Source of the DNA: Ruegeria sp. AD91A
Lineage (GTDB): Bacteria > Pseudomonadota > Alphaproteobacteria > Rhodobacterales > Rhodobacteraceae
Direction of reading: 5' to 3'
Assembly (NCBI RefSeq): GCF_003443535.1
Contig: NZ_CP031946.1
Span: 1,612,001 to 1,676,000 of the forward strand
DNA: 64,000 nucleotides
Shown piece after piece: positions 20,918 through 30,672 of this stretch; the first letter of the stretch is position 1; each line of letters opens with the position of its first letter. The notes beneath the pieces were generated by a model. It did not search any database, was not told where the DNA came from, and saw nothing but the letters and a program-made list of their open reading frames with translations. A program made the translations under genes and the position numbers.

Positions 20918-22418
20918 GATAGCAATCCTGCTTGCGGTGGCTTCCGCTGCCGCTGCGGACACCGTTCCACCACGCTTTCAAAAGGTGGAAACCCCCGGCC
21001 ATGTTTACGATGGCGGCTGGGAACATTTCGTGGGCGGGGGTGTTGCAGTCTTCGATTGCAACAATGACGACCGCCCTGAATTGTTTGTGGCAGGCGGATC
21101 GAACCCAGCGCAACTATTCATCAACACATCCGACGCAAAAGTCAGTTTTCGCTCAGAAACACCTGACCAGTTATCCTTGTTTCATGTGACCGGTGCATAC
21201 CCGGTGGACATTGATGGCGATGGGCTTCTGGATCTGGCGGTCTTACGCGTGGGCAAAGACCTCTTGCTGCGCGGCAAACCGAACTGCGCATTCGAGCCCT
21301 TTGCGGAACTGAACTTTCAATCTCAGGACCATTGGACCACCGGTTTTTCCGTGACTTGGGAAAGCGAGCAAACCCTGCCAACACTGGCCTTTGGGACCTA
21401 TGTCGACCGAAGCAATCCGGATGGACCTTTTGAGGCTTGCGGACCAACTCTGCTGTACCGCCCGGAAGGGAGCGAATATGGCAGCCCTGTCCATTTGGAA
21501 CCCGGTCATTGTTCCTTGTCCATTCTGTTTTCCGACTGGGCGCGCACGGGTCGCGCGGATCTGCGTGTCAGCAATGACCGCCACTACTATGTGAGTGGCG
21601 GGCAAGAACAACTGTGGGCCATGGAAGACCCCCCGCGCCTGTACAGCGAGGTCGATGGATGGCTTCCCTACTCGATCTGGGGCATGGGGATTGCCTCGCG
21701 GGATTTGACCGGTGATGGGTTTCCCGATGTTTATCTGACTTCCATGGGGGATCAGAAATTCCAGGTTTTCGATCCCGCAACGGATGGGCCGACATGGCGG
21801 GATGCAACCTATGACCGAGGCACTACCGCACACAGGCCGCATGTAGGAAAAGATGGCCGCCCCTCAACCGGCTGGCATGCTCAGTTCGGGGACGTCAACA
21901 ATGACGGGCTGGACGACATTTTTGTCGCGAAAGGCAATGTTGAGCAGATGCCCGACGCGGCGCAAACCGATCCCAATAATCTGTTGATGCAGGCCGCCGA
22001 CGGTCAGTTTGTCGAAACAGCATCACAAGCTGGTGTCGCGTCCATGGCAAAGTCCCGCGGCGGGGCCCTGGCGGATTTCAATGGGGATGGGTGGTTGGAT
22101 TTGGTGGTGGTCAATCGTGGCGCGGACCTTGAGGTTTTCCAGAATGAACCGACCTCTGGCAACTGGCTCATGGTTGATCTTAGTCAGAACCACCCCAATC
22201 AAGCGGCGGTCGGCAGTTTTATCGAGGTCAAATCACCTGCTGGCATGCAAACCCGCGAAGTTACCATTGGCGGAGGACATGCAAGTGGAATATCCGGGCC
22301 CCACCACTTTGGTCTGGGGGATTCCGAGACCGCAGAGGTACGGGTGATCTGGCCAGATGGCGAACACGGAGACTGGCAGCCTGCCGACCCCAACCGAGTA
22401 ATCCACCTCCAGCGCTGA
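20907..22418 (+). CDS. Secreted FG-GAP/VCBS-repeat protein with ASPIC/UnbV domain
   Basis: A 503-residue exported protein related to the CRTAC1/ASPIC family. A signal peptide (IAILLAVASAAAADT) is followed by calcium-loop repeats of a beta-propeller: DIDGDGLLDLAV, DLTGDGFPDVYLT, DVNNDGLDDIFVA and DFNGDGWLDLVVV. The C-terminal UnbV domain reads REVTIGGGHASGISGPHHFGLG. The function of this family in bacteria is not known to me. It overlaps xylR by 11 bases, and its stop abuts the stop of the convergent MauG-like gene with no spacer (TGA-TCA). Its position in a xylose locus suggests a periplasmic sugar- or redox-linked role, but this is inference. Confidence 0.85.
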   Translation: MRTKIAILLAVASAAAADTVPPRFQKVETPGHVYDGGWEHFVGGGVAVFDCNNDDRPELFVAGGSNPAQLFINTSDAKVSFRSETPDQLSLFHVTGAYPVDIDGDGLLDLAVLRVGKDLLLRGKPNCAFEPFAELNFQSQDHWTTGFSVTWESEQTLPTLAFGTYVDRSNPDGPFEACGPTLLYRPEGSEYGSPVHLEPGHCSLSILFSDWARTGRADLRVSNDRHYYVSGGQEQLWAMEDPPRLYSEVDGWLPYSIWGMGIASRDLTGDGFPDVYLTSMGDQKFQVFDPATDGPTWRDATYDRGTTAHRPHVGKDGRPSTGWHAQFGDVNNDGLDDIFVAKGNVEQMPDAAQTDPNNLLMQAADGQFVETASQAGVASMAKSRGGALADFNGDGWLDLVVVNRGADLEVFQNEPTSGNWLMVDLSQNHPNQAAVGSFIEVKSPAGMQTREVTIGGGHASGISGPHHFGLGDSETAEVRVIWPDGEHGDWQPADPNRVIHLQR

Positions 22419-23717
22419 TCACTGATCCACGGGCAATCCGCTGGGAACTGATTGCGGCACGCCCAGCCGCACTGCCGGATCTTCCAGCGTGCCCAGAAAA
22501 CTCAGGATGGCGTCGACCTCTTCGTCACTCAGGCTGATGGAAACCAGATCGTTTGACGCCGCGATAGCCTCAATATGCTGGGCGTCCAACAAAGCCTTTT
22601 GGTCCTCTGCCCCGGAAAACTCGGGCAGATCAGCCTTTTCGATTGAGTAACTCCGCAAGGCGGCAACCGGGTGCAGGTGATGGCGCACGACATCTTCAAG
22701 CTGCGCATAGGCTCCGCTGTGGCCATATGGCGCCGTCAGGGTCACGTTGCGCAATGAAGGCGTGCGAAACGCGAACGCATCGTCCTTGTCGCCCGTGACG
22801 CGTAGTCGCCCGTCATCCCGCACATGATTTTCGAAACGCGCTGCTTTTCCTGGACCGATCTGAGGCATGGCGATGGAATGGAAACGGTGATCGGTCTGGA
22901 ACCACCCGGAATGGCAGGCGCTGCATCCAGCCTTTCCGTAAAACAGTTCCATCCCCAGTTGCGCCTGATCGGGCAGCACGTCTTCGCCTCGCATCGCTCG
23001 GTCAAAGAGGCTGTTGTCAGCCCGCCATTCAAACGCGATGAAGTCGGCAATGACATTGGCAATTGCGGTAAAGGTGATGTCTTCTCCGGGCGCGATGTCG
23101 TCAAATCGCTGTTTGTATTCCGGTATCGCGGCCACCCGCGCGGCAATCAGATCCCAGGCGCCACCCTCTTGTGTGAGCAAGCCGAGACGCACGGCCTTGC
23201 TGACTTCGTTTTCAGAATAATGTCCCGCCATTTCGTCAGGTGACAGCACCGGGAACATCGCCTGCGCCGCCAAGGCCGACTGGAACCCCGGCCTCATATG
23301 TGTCCCCAACGGGGTTCTGATGCCATTGGGCCGAGAAGGATCCGCCTCGAGGCGGCCGTCATGGAAAAACGTCGTGAATTCCAGCGCCCCGAGATTCCAC
23401 ATCGCGGGCGAGTTTCGCGGAATACGCTGCTCGGGCATGTTATCTTGAGTAAGCTTACGCTTTCCCCCCAGCCCGGTTCCACCTTCGCCGATACCCAGCG
23501 AGAGCCCGTCAGACGTTCCCAGTTTCGGATGATGACAGGTTGCGCAACTGATATTCCTGTTCCCCGACAGGATCGGATCATAAAACAGCAATTGTCCCAA
23601 TTCTGAGTTTGAAAGGTCCGGTTCGAAAAATTCGGGTTGCGGACCAAGGTCTTGCGCCTGAGCAACTGAAAGCGTCAGCCAGATACCCACAGCACTCGCA
23701 GCAATCTGGATCCTCAT
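22419..23717 (-). CDS. MauG/cytochrome-c-peroxidase-like di-haem protein
   Basis: A 432-residue periplasmic protein with a signal peptide (AASAVGIWLTLSVAQAQ) and two haem-binding motifs, CATCH (about residue 60) and CSACH (about residue 280). This is the CCP/MauG family layout. Such proteins reduce peroxides or carry out long-range oxidative protein modification. It overlaps galM by four bases, so it belongs to the xylB-galM operon, which is an unusual place for a di-haem peroxidase. A function paired with the adjacent UnbV protein is possible. Confidence 0.88.
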   Translation of the reverse strand: MRIQIAASAVGIWLTLSVAQAQDLGPQPEFFEPDLSNSELGQLLFYDPILSGNRNISCATCHHPKLGTSDGLSLGIGEGGTGLGGKRKLTQDNMPEQRIPRNSPAMWNLGALEFTTFFHDGRLEADPSRPNGIRTPLGTHMRPGFQSALAAQAMFPVLSPDEMAGHYSENEVSKAVRLGLLTQEGGAWDLIAARVAAIPEYKQRFDDIAPGEDITFTAIANVIADFIAFEWRADNSLFDRAMRGEDVLPDQAQLGMELFYGKAGCSACHSGWFQTDHRFHSIAMPQIGPGKAARFENHVRDDGRLRVTGDKDDAFAFRTPSLRNVTLTAPYGHSGAYAQLEDVVRHHLHPVAALRSYSIEKADLPEFSGAEDQKALLDAQHIEAIAASNDLVSISLSDEEVDAILSFLGTLEDPAVRLGVPQSVPSGLPVDQ

Positions 23718-24664
23718 GATTGATCCTCGGGAATTTCCAGCGTCAATGTTTGTTGATACGGGTTGTCCGGCGTGTGGATGACGGACGGGAACGAAGGGAC
23801 ATTCACGGCGTTCGGATATCCTGACGGTTCAATACACAGCCCCGCACCTGGGCTAAATCGGCCTGACAGATGTGCCCCGGTATAGACCTGTGCCCCGGGT
23901 TGATCTGAATACACGTTCATCCTCAATCCCGAAGGTGCCCTGACCGCTGCAACCGGATGGTCAGGGGTTCCACTTTCATCAAACACAAAGAAATGGTCCA
24001 GTTCGCGCCCCTCCGACCCGACGGTACGTGACAACGCGAAATCTGGCACACTTTCGCCGGCACCGGAGATATCTCCGGAAGGAACTGAAAGCGCGTCCAA
24101 TTCCAGCACCCGGTTCGATCTTAGCCTGAGCAGGCAGCCCAGGATATCCTCCGGACAGCCCAGAGTGTAATAACTGTGCTGCGCGATGCTGATCGGTGTG
24201 GGGCGATCCGGTCGCGCCCTGATTGTATAGATCAGACGCGGACAGGTTAGTTCGACATGCACCTCGAATTTGACTTCTCCGGGAAATCCGCCTTCACCGT
24301 CAGGTGAAGTCAAGGACAGAACCGCCTGATTTGGAGAGGTTTTCACGATATCCCAGTATTTGCGTGACAGCCCGCTCGGACCACCATGCAGCGTGGTCGG
24401 CCCTTCGTTTGCTGTCAGGTGATGAACGCCCCCTTGCAATGTAAACTGCGCTCCGCCGATGCGGTTGGCTACACGCCCCACAATCGCGCCGAGGTAAAAC
24501 GGGTCCGACAGGTAATCCTGCGGGTTTTCGTAGCCCAATATCAAGGGTGTTTTGCCAAGCCACCATCCTTGCGTGCTTGCGCCATAGCTCAATACCGAAA
24601 CGGACATGTCGCCGTCTTGAAGTATGACTTGCTCGACAGGCATAGACTTGGGATCAGCCATCAC
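23714..24664 (-). CDS. galM: Aldose 1-epimerase
   Basis: A 316-residue mutarotase interconverting alpha and beta anomers of aldoses. Family regions are GRVANRIGGAQFTL with HLTANEGPTTLHGG (N-terminal half), AQHSYYTLG (catalytic histidine) and GLCIEPSGYPNAVN (catalytic glutamate, near the end). It sits between xylB and the di-haem gene with four-base overlaps on both sides, so it probably speeds formation of the xylose anomer used by XylA. Confidence 0.9.
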   Translation of the reverse strand: MMADPKSMPVEQVILQDGDMSVSVLSYGASTQGWWLGKTPLILGYENPQDYLSDPFYLGAIVGRVANRIGGAQFTLQGGVHHLTANEGPTTLHGGPSGLSRKYWDIVKTSPNQAVLSLTSPDGEGGFPGEVKFEVHVELTCPRLIYTIRARPDRPTPISIAQHSYYTLGCPEDILGCLLRLRSNRVLELDALSVPSGDISGAGESVPDFALSRTVGSEGRELDHFFVFDESGTPDHPVAAVRAPSGLRMNVYSDQPGAQVYTGAHLSGRFSPGAGLCIEPSGYPNAVNVPSFPSVIHTPDNPYQQTLTLEIPEDQS

Positions 24665-26118
24665 CGCGCAGCCAGAGGGGACAGAGCGGCATAGTACTCG
24701 CGATACCGCTGGTATTCCGCCTCATAAGCGTTGGACAGCTCGACACGTGGTTCAACACGCTCAGCGACTTCCGGGGAAAGCATGACATCCTCGGGGTCGG
24801 CGCCCTGCACTGCACAGACAGCGAGACGTGCCGCGCCGATGGCGGCACCGAACTCACTTCCCTTGGGCAGAGCAAGCGGTGTGTTCAGAACTGTGGCCAG
24901 TGTCTCCAGCCATAATCGCGACCGCGCCCCGCCACCGACAACCAGCAAACTTTCGGGCTTGGTGCCCGTACTCTTGAGTGCCTCCAAACAATCGCGCATC
25001 GCAAAGGAAACTCCCTCCATCACAGACTGGGTCAGATCAGCGGTTTCCGATGCGATATCCAGGCCGAAGAACGCTCCGCGTATGGCGCTGTCGTTATGCG
25101 GCGTCCGTTCACCGGACAGGTACGGAAGGAAGGTGATCTTTGATGGCCCCTTCACCGAATCCGGCAGGTCCGATGCCAGCGTGCCGACGGGTTGACCGAG
25201 GTGACGGGACAGCCAGTTGAGACTGTTGGTGGCCGACAGGATCACACCCATTTGAATCCAGCGATCCGGGACTGCATGACAAAAACAATGAACGGCTGTT
25301 TCCGGCGCAGGCGCATAGCTTTCCTTCGCGACCAGCAACACACCCGACGTGCCCAATGACAGAAATCCACTGCCCTCGCCGATGCTTCCGATGCCGCAGG
25401 CCGCTGCCGCGTTGTCACCGGCCCCGCCGGCAACCACGACCGGCCCGGTCAGGCCCCATTGCTGAAGGATCTCTGATCGCAGTTCTCCGCCTGCTGAACT
25501 GCCTTCAACCAGCTCTGGCATTTGATCCCGGCGCATATGGCTCAGATCCAGCGCAATGTCTGACCATTCACGTTCTCCAACATCCAACCATGCCGTACCG
25601 GCGCTGTCGGACATGTCACTGACGTAGGATCCGGTGAGCCAGAAACGCAGATAATCTTTCGGAAGCAACACCTTGGATGTCTTCGCAAACACGTCAGGCT
25701 CATGCCCGCGCACCCATTCCAGCTTGGGTGCCGTGAAACCCGGAAAAACGATATTTCCGGTGATCGAGCGCATAGAAGCCAGACCATCCAAATCCGCAGC
25801 TTCCTGCGCTGATCTCGTGTCGTTCCAAAGGATACAGGGCCTCAGCACATTGCCATCCCGATCCAGCAACGTGGCACCGTGCATATGGCCGCTCAGACCG
25901 ACGCCGCGCACCGCGGAAAATGCGGCACCGTTCAGCTCACGTAATTGGGCAACGACGTTTTGACAGGCTTCTACCCAATCGAACGGATCTTGTTCTGACC
26001 AACCGGGGTGCGGCGTGGATGTCACAACACCTGCTTCGGCTTCGGCAACGACGTTGCCCTCTTCGCTGACCACAATTCCCCGAAGACCTGACGTCCCCAA
26101 ATCCAGACCGAGATACAC
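24661..26118 (-). CDS. xylB: Xylulokinase
   Basis: A 485-residue FGGY-family kinase that phosphorylates D-xylulose to xylulose-5-phosphate. Visible are the N-terminal ATP-site start YLGLDLGTSGLRG, GHMHGATLLD with the nearby WNDTRS, and the C-terminal VVGGGARSRLWLETLA. It is the first gene of the minus-strand operon xylB-galM-di-haem protein and has its own promoter in the 318-base gap upstream. Confidence 0.95.
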   Translation of the reverse strand: MYLGLDLGTSGLRGIVVSEEGNVVAEAEAGVVTSTPHPGWSEQDPFDWVEACQNVVAQLRELNGAAFSAVRGVGLSGHMHGATLLDRDGNVLRPCILWNDTRSAQEAADLDGLASMRSITGNIVFPGFTAPKLEWVRGHEPDVFAKTSKVLLPKDYLRFWLTGSYVSDMSDSAGTAWLDVGEREWSDIALDLSHMRRDQMPELVEGSSAGGELRSEILQQWGLTGPVVVAGGAGDNAAAACGIGSIGEGSGFLSLGTSGVLLVAKESYAPAPETAVHCFCHAVPDRWIQMGVILSATNSLNWLSRHLGQPVGTLASDLPDSVKGPSKITFLPYLSGERTPHNDSAIRGAFFGLDIASETADLTQSVMEGVSFAMRDCLEALKSTGTKPESLLVVGGGARSRLWLETLATVLNTPLALPKGSEFGAAIGAARLAVCAVQGADPEDVMLSPEVAERVEPRVELSNAYEAEYQRYREYYAALSPLAAR

Positions 26119-26436
26119 GCGTTTTCCCCCTTAATGCAGCACAGGCTGATGGTGCCATCAAGCACTTGGAACCTATGTCAGACCTTATCAGCACAGTTTG
26201 CGCTAACATATCAAGGCGACGCAAGAGATGGCACATAATTTTATGAAGACCCTCGCAGAACGCGTGGAGTCATCGGCACACACGACCAAGGTTTAATTCA
26301 ACTAAGCTGGGCCCGAAAATTTTTCGAATTGTCTGACGCTGACTTTACGTAAACAGTTCAAGCAGTTCTGGGTTTACTGATTTCATGCTGACGGTCCGTC
26401 TGAAAACGAAATCAGTCGCAAGAGGGAATTCAGCGA
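26119..26436. other. Divergent intergenic region, xylB / flavoprotein gene
   Basis: There is no credible gene in these 318 bases. It must contain the minus-strand xylB promoter and the plus-strand promoter of the gene at 26437. Two symmetric elements stand out: CGAAAATTTTTCG at 26314-26326 (6-bp arms around one T) and a larger nested inverted repeat at 26376-26416, listed separately. No copy of the TAGCATA xylR-type arm was found here. Confidence 0.6.
26376..26416. promoter_or_regulatory. Nested inverted repeat upstream of the flavoprotein gene
   Basis: Outer arms ACTGATTTC (26376-26384) and GAAATCAGT (26408-26416) are perfect. An inner palindrome, GACGG-T-CCGTC (26390-26400), lies between them. 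The element ends 20 bases before the ATG at 26437, so it could be a repressor site or an mRNA stem-loop covering the 5' leader. No regulator gene is adjacent. Confidence 0.45.
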
Positions 26437-28866
26437 ATGAAATCACATGCCAAGGTTGTTGTCGTTGGTGGCGGATGCGTCGGGGCTTCGGTTCTTTATG
26501 GATTGACGCAGCATGGGTGCACCGATGCGATCATGCTTGAGAGAACCACGCTGACCTCCGGCTCCACCTGGCACGCGGCAGGTCTGCTGGTCACCTTTGT
26601 GCGGTCCCACAACGTTTCGAAGATGACGATGGAGACCATCCGCATCTATTCCGAAGTCGAAAAGAAAATCGGCGCTTCGGTCGGGCTGCGCAAAGTGGGG
26701 CAGCTGCGCGTCGCCAATACGCAGGAACGCTGGGACGAATTCCTGTCCTATGCCTCGATTGCCAAAGCTGCCGGTGTGCCTTGCAAACTTTTGACGCCGG
26801 AGGAAATCGCCGAACTGCACCCTCTGCTCAACCAATCGGAAAATATTCGCGGCGGCATCCTGCATACCGAGGACGGCTATGTGAACCCTGCCGACATCAC
26901 CATGGCAATGGCCAAGCTGGCGCGTGAAAAGGGCGCCAAAGTGTTTCAGAACACCGAAGCGCTGGCCTATGGAAAACTGGAAAACGGTCATTGGAAGGTG
27001 ACAACCAATCAGGGTGAGATCACTTGCGAACATCTGGTCTTCGCGACTGGAAACTATGCCCGCGAGAACGCGCGCCGTGTTGGCCTGGATCTGCCTTGCA
27101 TTCCAATCGTTCACCAATACTGGACAACGGAAACCGTTCCCCTTCTCAAAGAACGCCGCGCGCAAGGGTTGCCCGAGTTCCCGATCCTGCGGGATGAAGA
27201 TTACGGCGCCTATCTGCGCGAAGACGTGGGCGGCATTCAGTTCGGCCCTTATGAGTTCACCAAAGACCTCAAGCTATTCGCCGAAGATCGTGTTCCGCCT
27301 GACTTTGGTGCCGACCTCCTGCCCGAAGATTTCGACGCGGTCGAAGCGCAGTGGGAACGTGCCATCGAGCGGGTTCCAACACTTGGTGAGGTGGGTATCA
27401 AGGCCAACACTCGGGGTCCGTTCCAGATGACACCAGACGAGTTGCCGCTTGCGGGACCCGCACCGGGGCATGAAAACCTGTGGCTGGCCGAAGGCATGCC
27501 CGGCGGCATATTGTGGGGTGGCACTGTTGGTGAACGCCTGGCCCGCTGGATTGTAGATGGGGATCCGGGCATGGACATGTCCGAACTCGACCCGCGCCGT
27601 TTTTCGGATTACGCGTCCAAGCAGTGGACCATGGACAAGGTGCGCGAAACGTGGGGGACCCACATGAACGCGCACATTCCCGGAGAAGATTTTCCCGACG
27701 CGCGCCCGATGAAAACGATGGGGTCCTACGATCTGCTGAGCGCGCATGGCGCCGTCTGGACCAGCTTCAACGGATATGAGTTTCCGCGCTGGTTCGCCAA
27801 ATCGCGCGAGGAAGCTGTTCCGGAACATTCCTTCCGTCGCACCAACCACATGGAACGCGTTCAGGAAGAAGTGCGCACCACCCGTGACGTGGCCGGGTTC
27901 ATCGAGATGTCACCGATGACCAAGTTCACCGTGCGCGGACCGGGGGCCGCCAAATGGCTGGATGGCCTTATGGCGAACAGGCTGCCCAAAGTGGGGCGAA
28001 TGACCCTGTCGCTTTTGTTGAACCAAAAGGGCGGCATGGATGCTGAATACACGGTCGTCCGCTATGCCGAGAATGATTTTTACCTGGTCTCCACCCCGAA
28101 CTGGCGCGCCTACAACTGGGATCAACTGCGACGTTTGCTGCCCAATGACAGCTCTGTCCTTCTTGAAGATGTTTCAGAACAACTGGGCGTGATTGCTCTG
28201 GCAGGCCCCAAGGCACGAGAGATCCTGCAACCGTTGACCGACAATGACCTGTCGAACGAAGCCTTCCCCTGGCTTTCTGCGCAAATGGGTGAAGTGGGTT
28301 ACGCCAAGGGCGTTCATCTGCTTCGCGTGTCCTATACCGGCGAGCTGGGGTGGGAACTGCATCACCCGGTCGGTTACAACCGCCATCTTGTCGACCTGCT
28401 GTTGAAGGCCGGTGTGAAACCTTTCGGGCTTGAGGCACTGGAATCCATGCGCCTTGAAAAATCCTATCGCGCCATCAATCGCGAGATTTGCAAGGACATG
28501 ACGCCATACGAGGCCGGCCTCGACCGGTTCGTGGTAACCGAAGGTCGCGCCTTCATAGGCAAGGCCGCTCTTTTGAAACAGAAAAAGGAAGGCACATACC
28601 GGCGGCTGGTCACGCTGAAACTGCCCTTTGGCGAAACGTCGGTGATGTTTGACGAGAGTGTCTACGCTCAGGGCAAGCTCATCGGCCGAGTCACCTCGGG
28701 CGGGTTCTCTTATTATTGCAACCACGACATTGCGATGGCACTAGTGCCACAGAACATGACGGCGCCCGGTACGAAAATGCAGGTGCTGGTCCACAATGAA
28801 ATGCGCGACGCCGTGGTCATTGACACATGTGCTGTCGATCCCGCAAACACTCGCGCCCGCGCATGA
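26437..28866 (+). CDS. Dimethylglycine/sarcosine dehydrogenase-like flavoprotein
   Basis: An 809-residue two-part enzyme. The N-terminal DAO-type FAD domain has VVVVGGGCVGAS at the start and SGSTWHAAGLL, whose histidine is the covalent-FAD position in dimethylglycine dehydrogenase. The C-terminal half is a GcvT-like folate-binding domain (from about residue 420). Family members oxidatively demethylate N-methylated glycines and pass the one-carbon unit to tetrahydrofolate. The exact N-methyl substrate cannot be read from sequence. It lies 31 bases upstream of the Ldh-family gene, probably in the same operon. Confidence 0.85.
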   Translation: MKSHAKVVVVGGGCVGASVLYGLTQHGCTDAIMLERTTLTSGSTWHAAGLLVTFVRSHNVSKMTMETIRIYSEVEKKIGASVGLRKVGQLRVANTQERWDEFLSYASIAKAAGVPCKLLTPEEIAELHPLLNQSENIRGGILHTEDGYVNPADITMAMAKLAREKGAKVFQNTEALAYGKLENGHWKVTTNQGEITCEHLVFATGNYARENARRVGLDLPCIPIVHQYWTTETVPLLKERRAQGLPEFPILRDEDYGAYLREDVGGIQFGPYEFTKDLKLFAEDRVPPDFGADLLPEDFDAVEAQWERAIERVPTLGEVGIKANTRGPFQMTPDELPLAGPAPGHENLWLAEGMPGGILWGGTVGERLARWIVDGDPGMDMSELDPRRFSDYASKQWTMDKVRETWGTHMNAHIPGEDFPDARPMKTMGSYDLLSAHGAVWTSFNGYEFPRWFAKSREEAVPEHSFRRTNHMERVQEEVRTTRDVAGFIEMSPMTKFTVRGPGAAKWLDGLMANRLPKVGRMTLSLLLNQKGGMDAEYTVVRYAENDFYLVSTPNWRAYNWDQLRRLLPNDSSVLLEDVSEQLGVIALAGPKAREILQPLTDNDLSNEAFPWLSAQMGEVGYAKGVHLLRVSYTGELGWELHHPVGYNRHLVDLLLKAGVKPFGLEALESMRLEKSYRAINREICKDMTPYEAGLDRFVVTEGRAFIGKAALLKQKKEGTYRRLVTLKLPFGETSVMFDESVYAQGKLIGRVTSGGFSYYCNHDIAMALVPQNMTAPGTKMQVLVHNEMRDAVVIDTCAVDPANTRARA

Positions 28867-28897
28867 GTGCTAAAACACAGAGACTGGACTCGAACTG

Positions 28898-29902
28898 ATG
28901 ACCGAACAATCGACAAAAACGCTTTCTCTTGCTGAAGTTCGGGACTTGGCCAAATCAGTTCTTGTTTCTGCCGGAGTGGATTCACGCAGCAGTGATATTC
29001 TTGCTGATATCGTCACCCGGTCTGAACGGGACGGCCCGCGCAGCCACGGGTTGCGCATGTTGCCAGTCTATGTCCAAAGCTTCACGTCCGGCTATGCCAA
29101 CGGGCACGCGACGCCCAAGACCGAAAAGGTTGCCCCGGGCGTTTTGCGCTGTGACGCCGACAACGGGTATTATCAGGTTGCAGCGGCTGAAGCCCGCGAG
29201 GATCTGATCGCGATGACACGGGAAAACGGCATTGCCGCGTTCACTTGTACAAACTGTCACCATCTGGGTGCCTTACGGTTTGACACCGAACCCTTGGCCG
29301 AAGCAGGTTTGGTGGCTTTTGCCGTGATCAACTCATTGTCCATGGTGGTTCCGCAAGGTGGGGTTCGCCCGGTATTTGGCACCAATCCCATGTCATTTGC
29401 CTGCCCACGCGAAGGCGACGCGCCGGTGGTCTGGGATCAGGCCTCGTCCATGGTGGCCCTCATGGATATCCGCATGGCCGCTGCCGAGGGGCACGACCTG
29501 CCCCGCCCTGCCGGTCTTGACCCCCGGGGCGAGCCCTCCACCGACCCGAATGCCATCCTTGAAACCCGCAGCCTGTTGCCATTCGGAGAGCATAAGGGGG
29601 CCGCGATCGCCTTCATGGTTGAGGTGTTGGGCGCAGCACTGGCCGGTGGAACCCTGTCCGTGGACAACGAAGAACGCCAGTCCTTTGATGCCCTGAACAT
29701 CAAAGGTGGTGCGACCCTGATTGCAATTGATCCCAGCCGGTTCGGCAACGCGGCCTTCAACGAATATGTCGCCCGCATCTGCGCCGAGATTTCCGGCAAC
29801 GGTTCCGCCCGGGTTCCGGGCGACGGTCGCCTTGCAAAACGGGCAGCCGCCGACGCCCATGGCATCGAAGTGAGTACCGAGGTTCTGGACGCACTCGGCT
29901 GA
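28898..29902 (+). CDS. Ldh-family (malate/L-lactate/ureidoglycolate type) dehydrogenase
   Basis: A 334-residue NAD(P)H-dependent oxidoreductase of the Ldh_2 family, which is unrelated to classical Rossmann malate dehydrogenases. Family signatures are SERDGPRSHGLRMLP (catalytic histidine region), FTCTNCHHLG, GTNPMSFACPR and LLPFGEHKGAAIAF. Members reduce 2-oxo acids, cyclic imines such as piperideine-2-carboxylate, or sulfolactate. The partner gene upstream suggests amino-acid or N-methyl amino-acid catabolism. It converges on livF, with 62 bases between the stops. Confidence 0.82.
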   Translation: MTEQSTKTLSLAEVRDLAKSVLVSAGVDSRSSDILADIVTRSERDGPRSHGLRMLPVYVQSFTSGYANGHATPKTEKVAPGVLRCDADNGYYQVAAAEAREDLIAMTRENGIAAFTCTNCHHLGALRFDTEPLAEAGLVAFAVINSLSMVVPQGGVRPVFGTNPMSFACPREGDAPVVWDQASSMVALMDIRMAAAEGHDLPRPAGLDPRGEPSTDPNAILETRSLLPFGEHKGAAIAFMVEVLGAALAGGTLSVDNEERQSFDALNIKGGATLIAIDPSRFGNAAFNEYVARICAEISGNGSARVPGDGRLAKRAAADAHGIEVSTEVLDALG

Positions 29903-29964
29903 AACTGAAATCACCGGCTATCGAATGGCCGGACAGCACCTGCCCAGCTTGCCAACCGCGCCAC

Positions 29965-30672
29965 TCAATGGCCGCCGAAATAGGCCTCGAGCAAGCGTTT
30001 GTCATTTCTCAATTCGTCAGCTGTACCCGACGTCTGCATCCGCCCGGACTCCAGCACATAGATGCGGCTGGCAAGCGACAGGGCAAAATTGGCATTCTGT
30101 TCCGTGATGACGACGGTCAGCCCGTAGTCCTTGTTCAGCTGACGGACAACTTCAGCAATCTCGTGACAGATTTTCGGGGCCAGGCCAATTGTGGGCTCAT
30201 CGACAAGCAGCAGTTCCGGGCTGGTCATCAAGGCCCTGCCAAAGGACACCATCTGCCTTTCCCCGCCGGATTGGGTCGACGTCTCCTGGCCTTCCCGTTC
30301 TTGCAGGCGCGGGAAAAGACTGTGCACCATTTCAAGATTGCTTTCGATGTCGTCTCGTGCGGTGAAGGCCCCCACCATCAGATTGTCGCGCACAGACATA
30401 TAAGGAAACAGGTTGAACCGCTCGGGCGCATAGCCAACCCCATGGCGCACGATTTCCGAAGGGCTTCGACCGGCAAGGCTGTGCCCTCGCAAGCGGATGT
30501 CGCCTTCGACTTTCACGAGGCCCATGATGCTGTCCAACAGGGTGGATTTACCTGCACCGTTCGGGCCGACCACGGCGACAATCTCACCGGGCTGCACCGT
30601 GATCGAAATATCTGTCAACGCCTGGGCCTTGCCGTAAAACGCAGACAGGTTCTCGATTTCCAGATAGGACAT
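29965..30672 (-). CDS. livF: Branched-chain-amino-acid-type ABC transporter ATPase LivF
   Basis: A 235-residue LivF-type ATPase with Walker A GPNGAGKST and Walker B LLLVDEPTIGLAP. The signature position, TQSGGERQM, departs slightly from LSGGQ. It is the last gene of the minus-strand operon livK-livH-livM-livG-livF and overlaps livG by one base (TGATG). With LivG it energises uptake through LivH/LivM. The promoter of the operon carries the GntR-type palindrome, so the cargo is probably the substrate of the microcompartment pathway and not leucine. Confidence 0.88.
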   Translation of the reverse strand: MSYLEIENLSAFYGKAQALTDISITVQPGEIVAVVGPNGAGKSTLLDSIMGLVKVEGDIRLRGHSLAGRSPSEIVRHGVGYAPERFNLFPYMSVRDNLMVGAFTARDDIESNLEMVHSLFPRLQEREGQETSTQSGGERQMVSFGRALMTSPELLLVDEPTIGLAPKICHEIAEVVRQLNKDYGLTVVITEQNANFALSLASRIYVLESGRMQTSGTADELRNDKRLLEAYFGGH

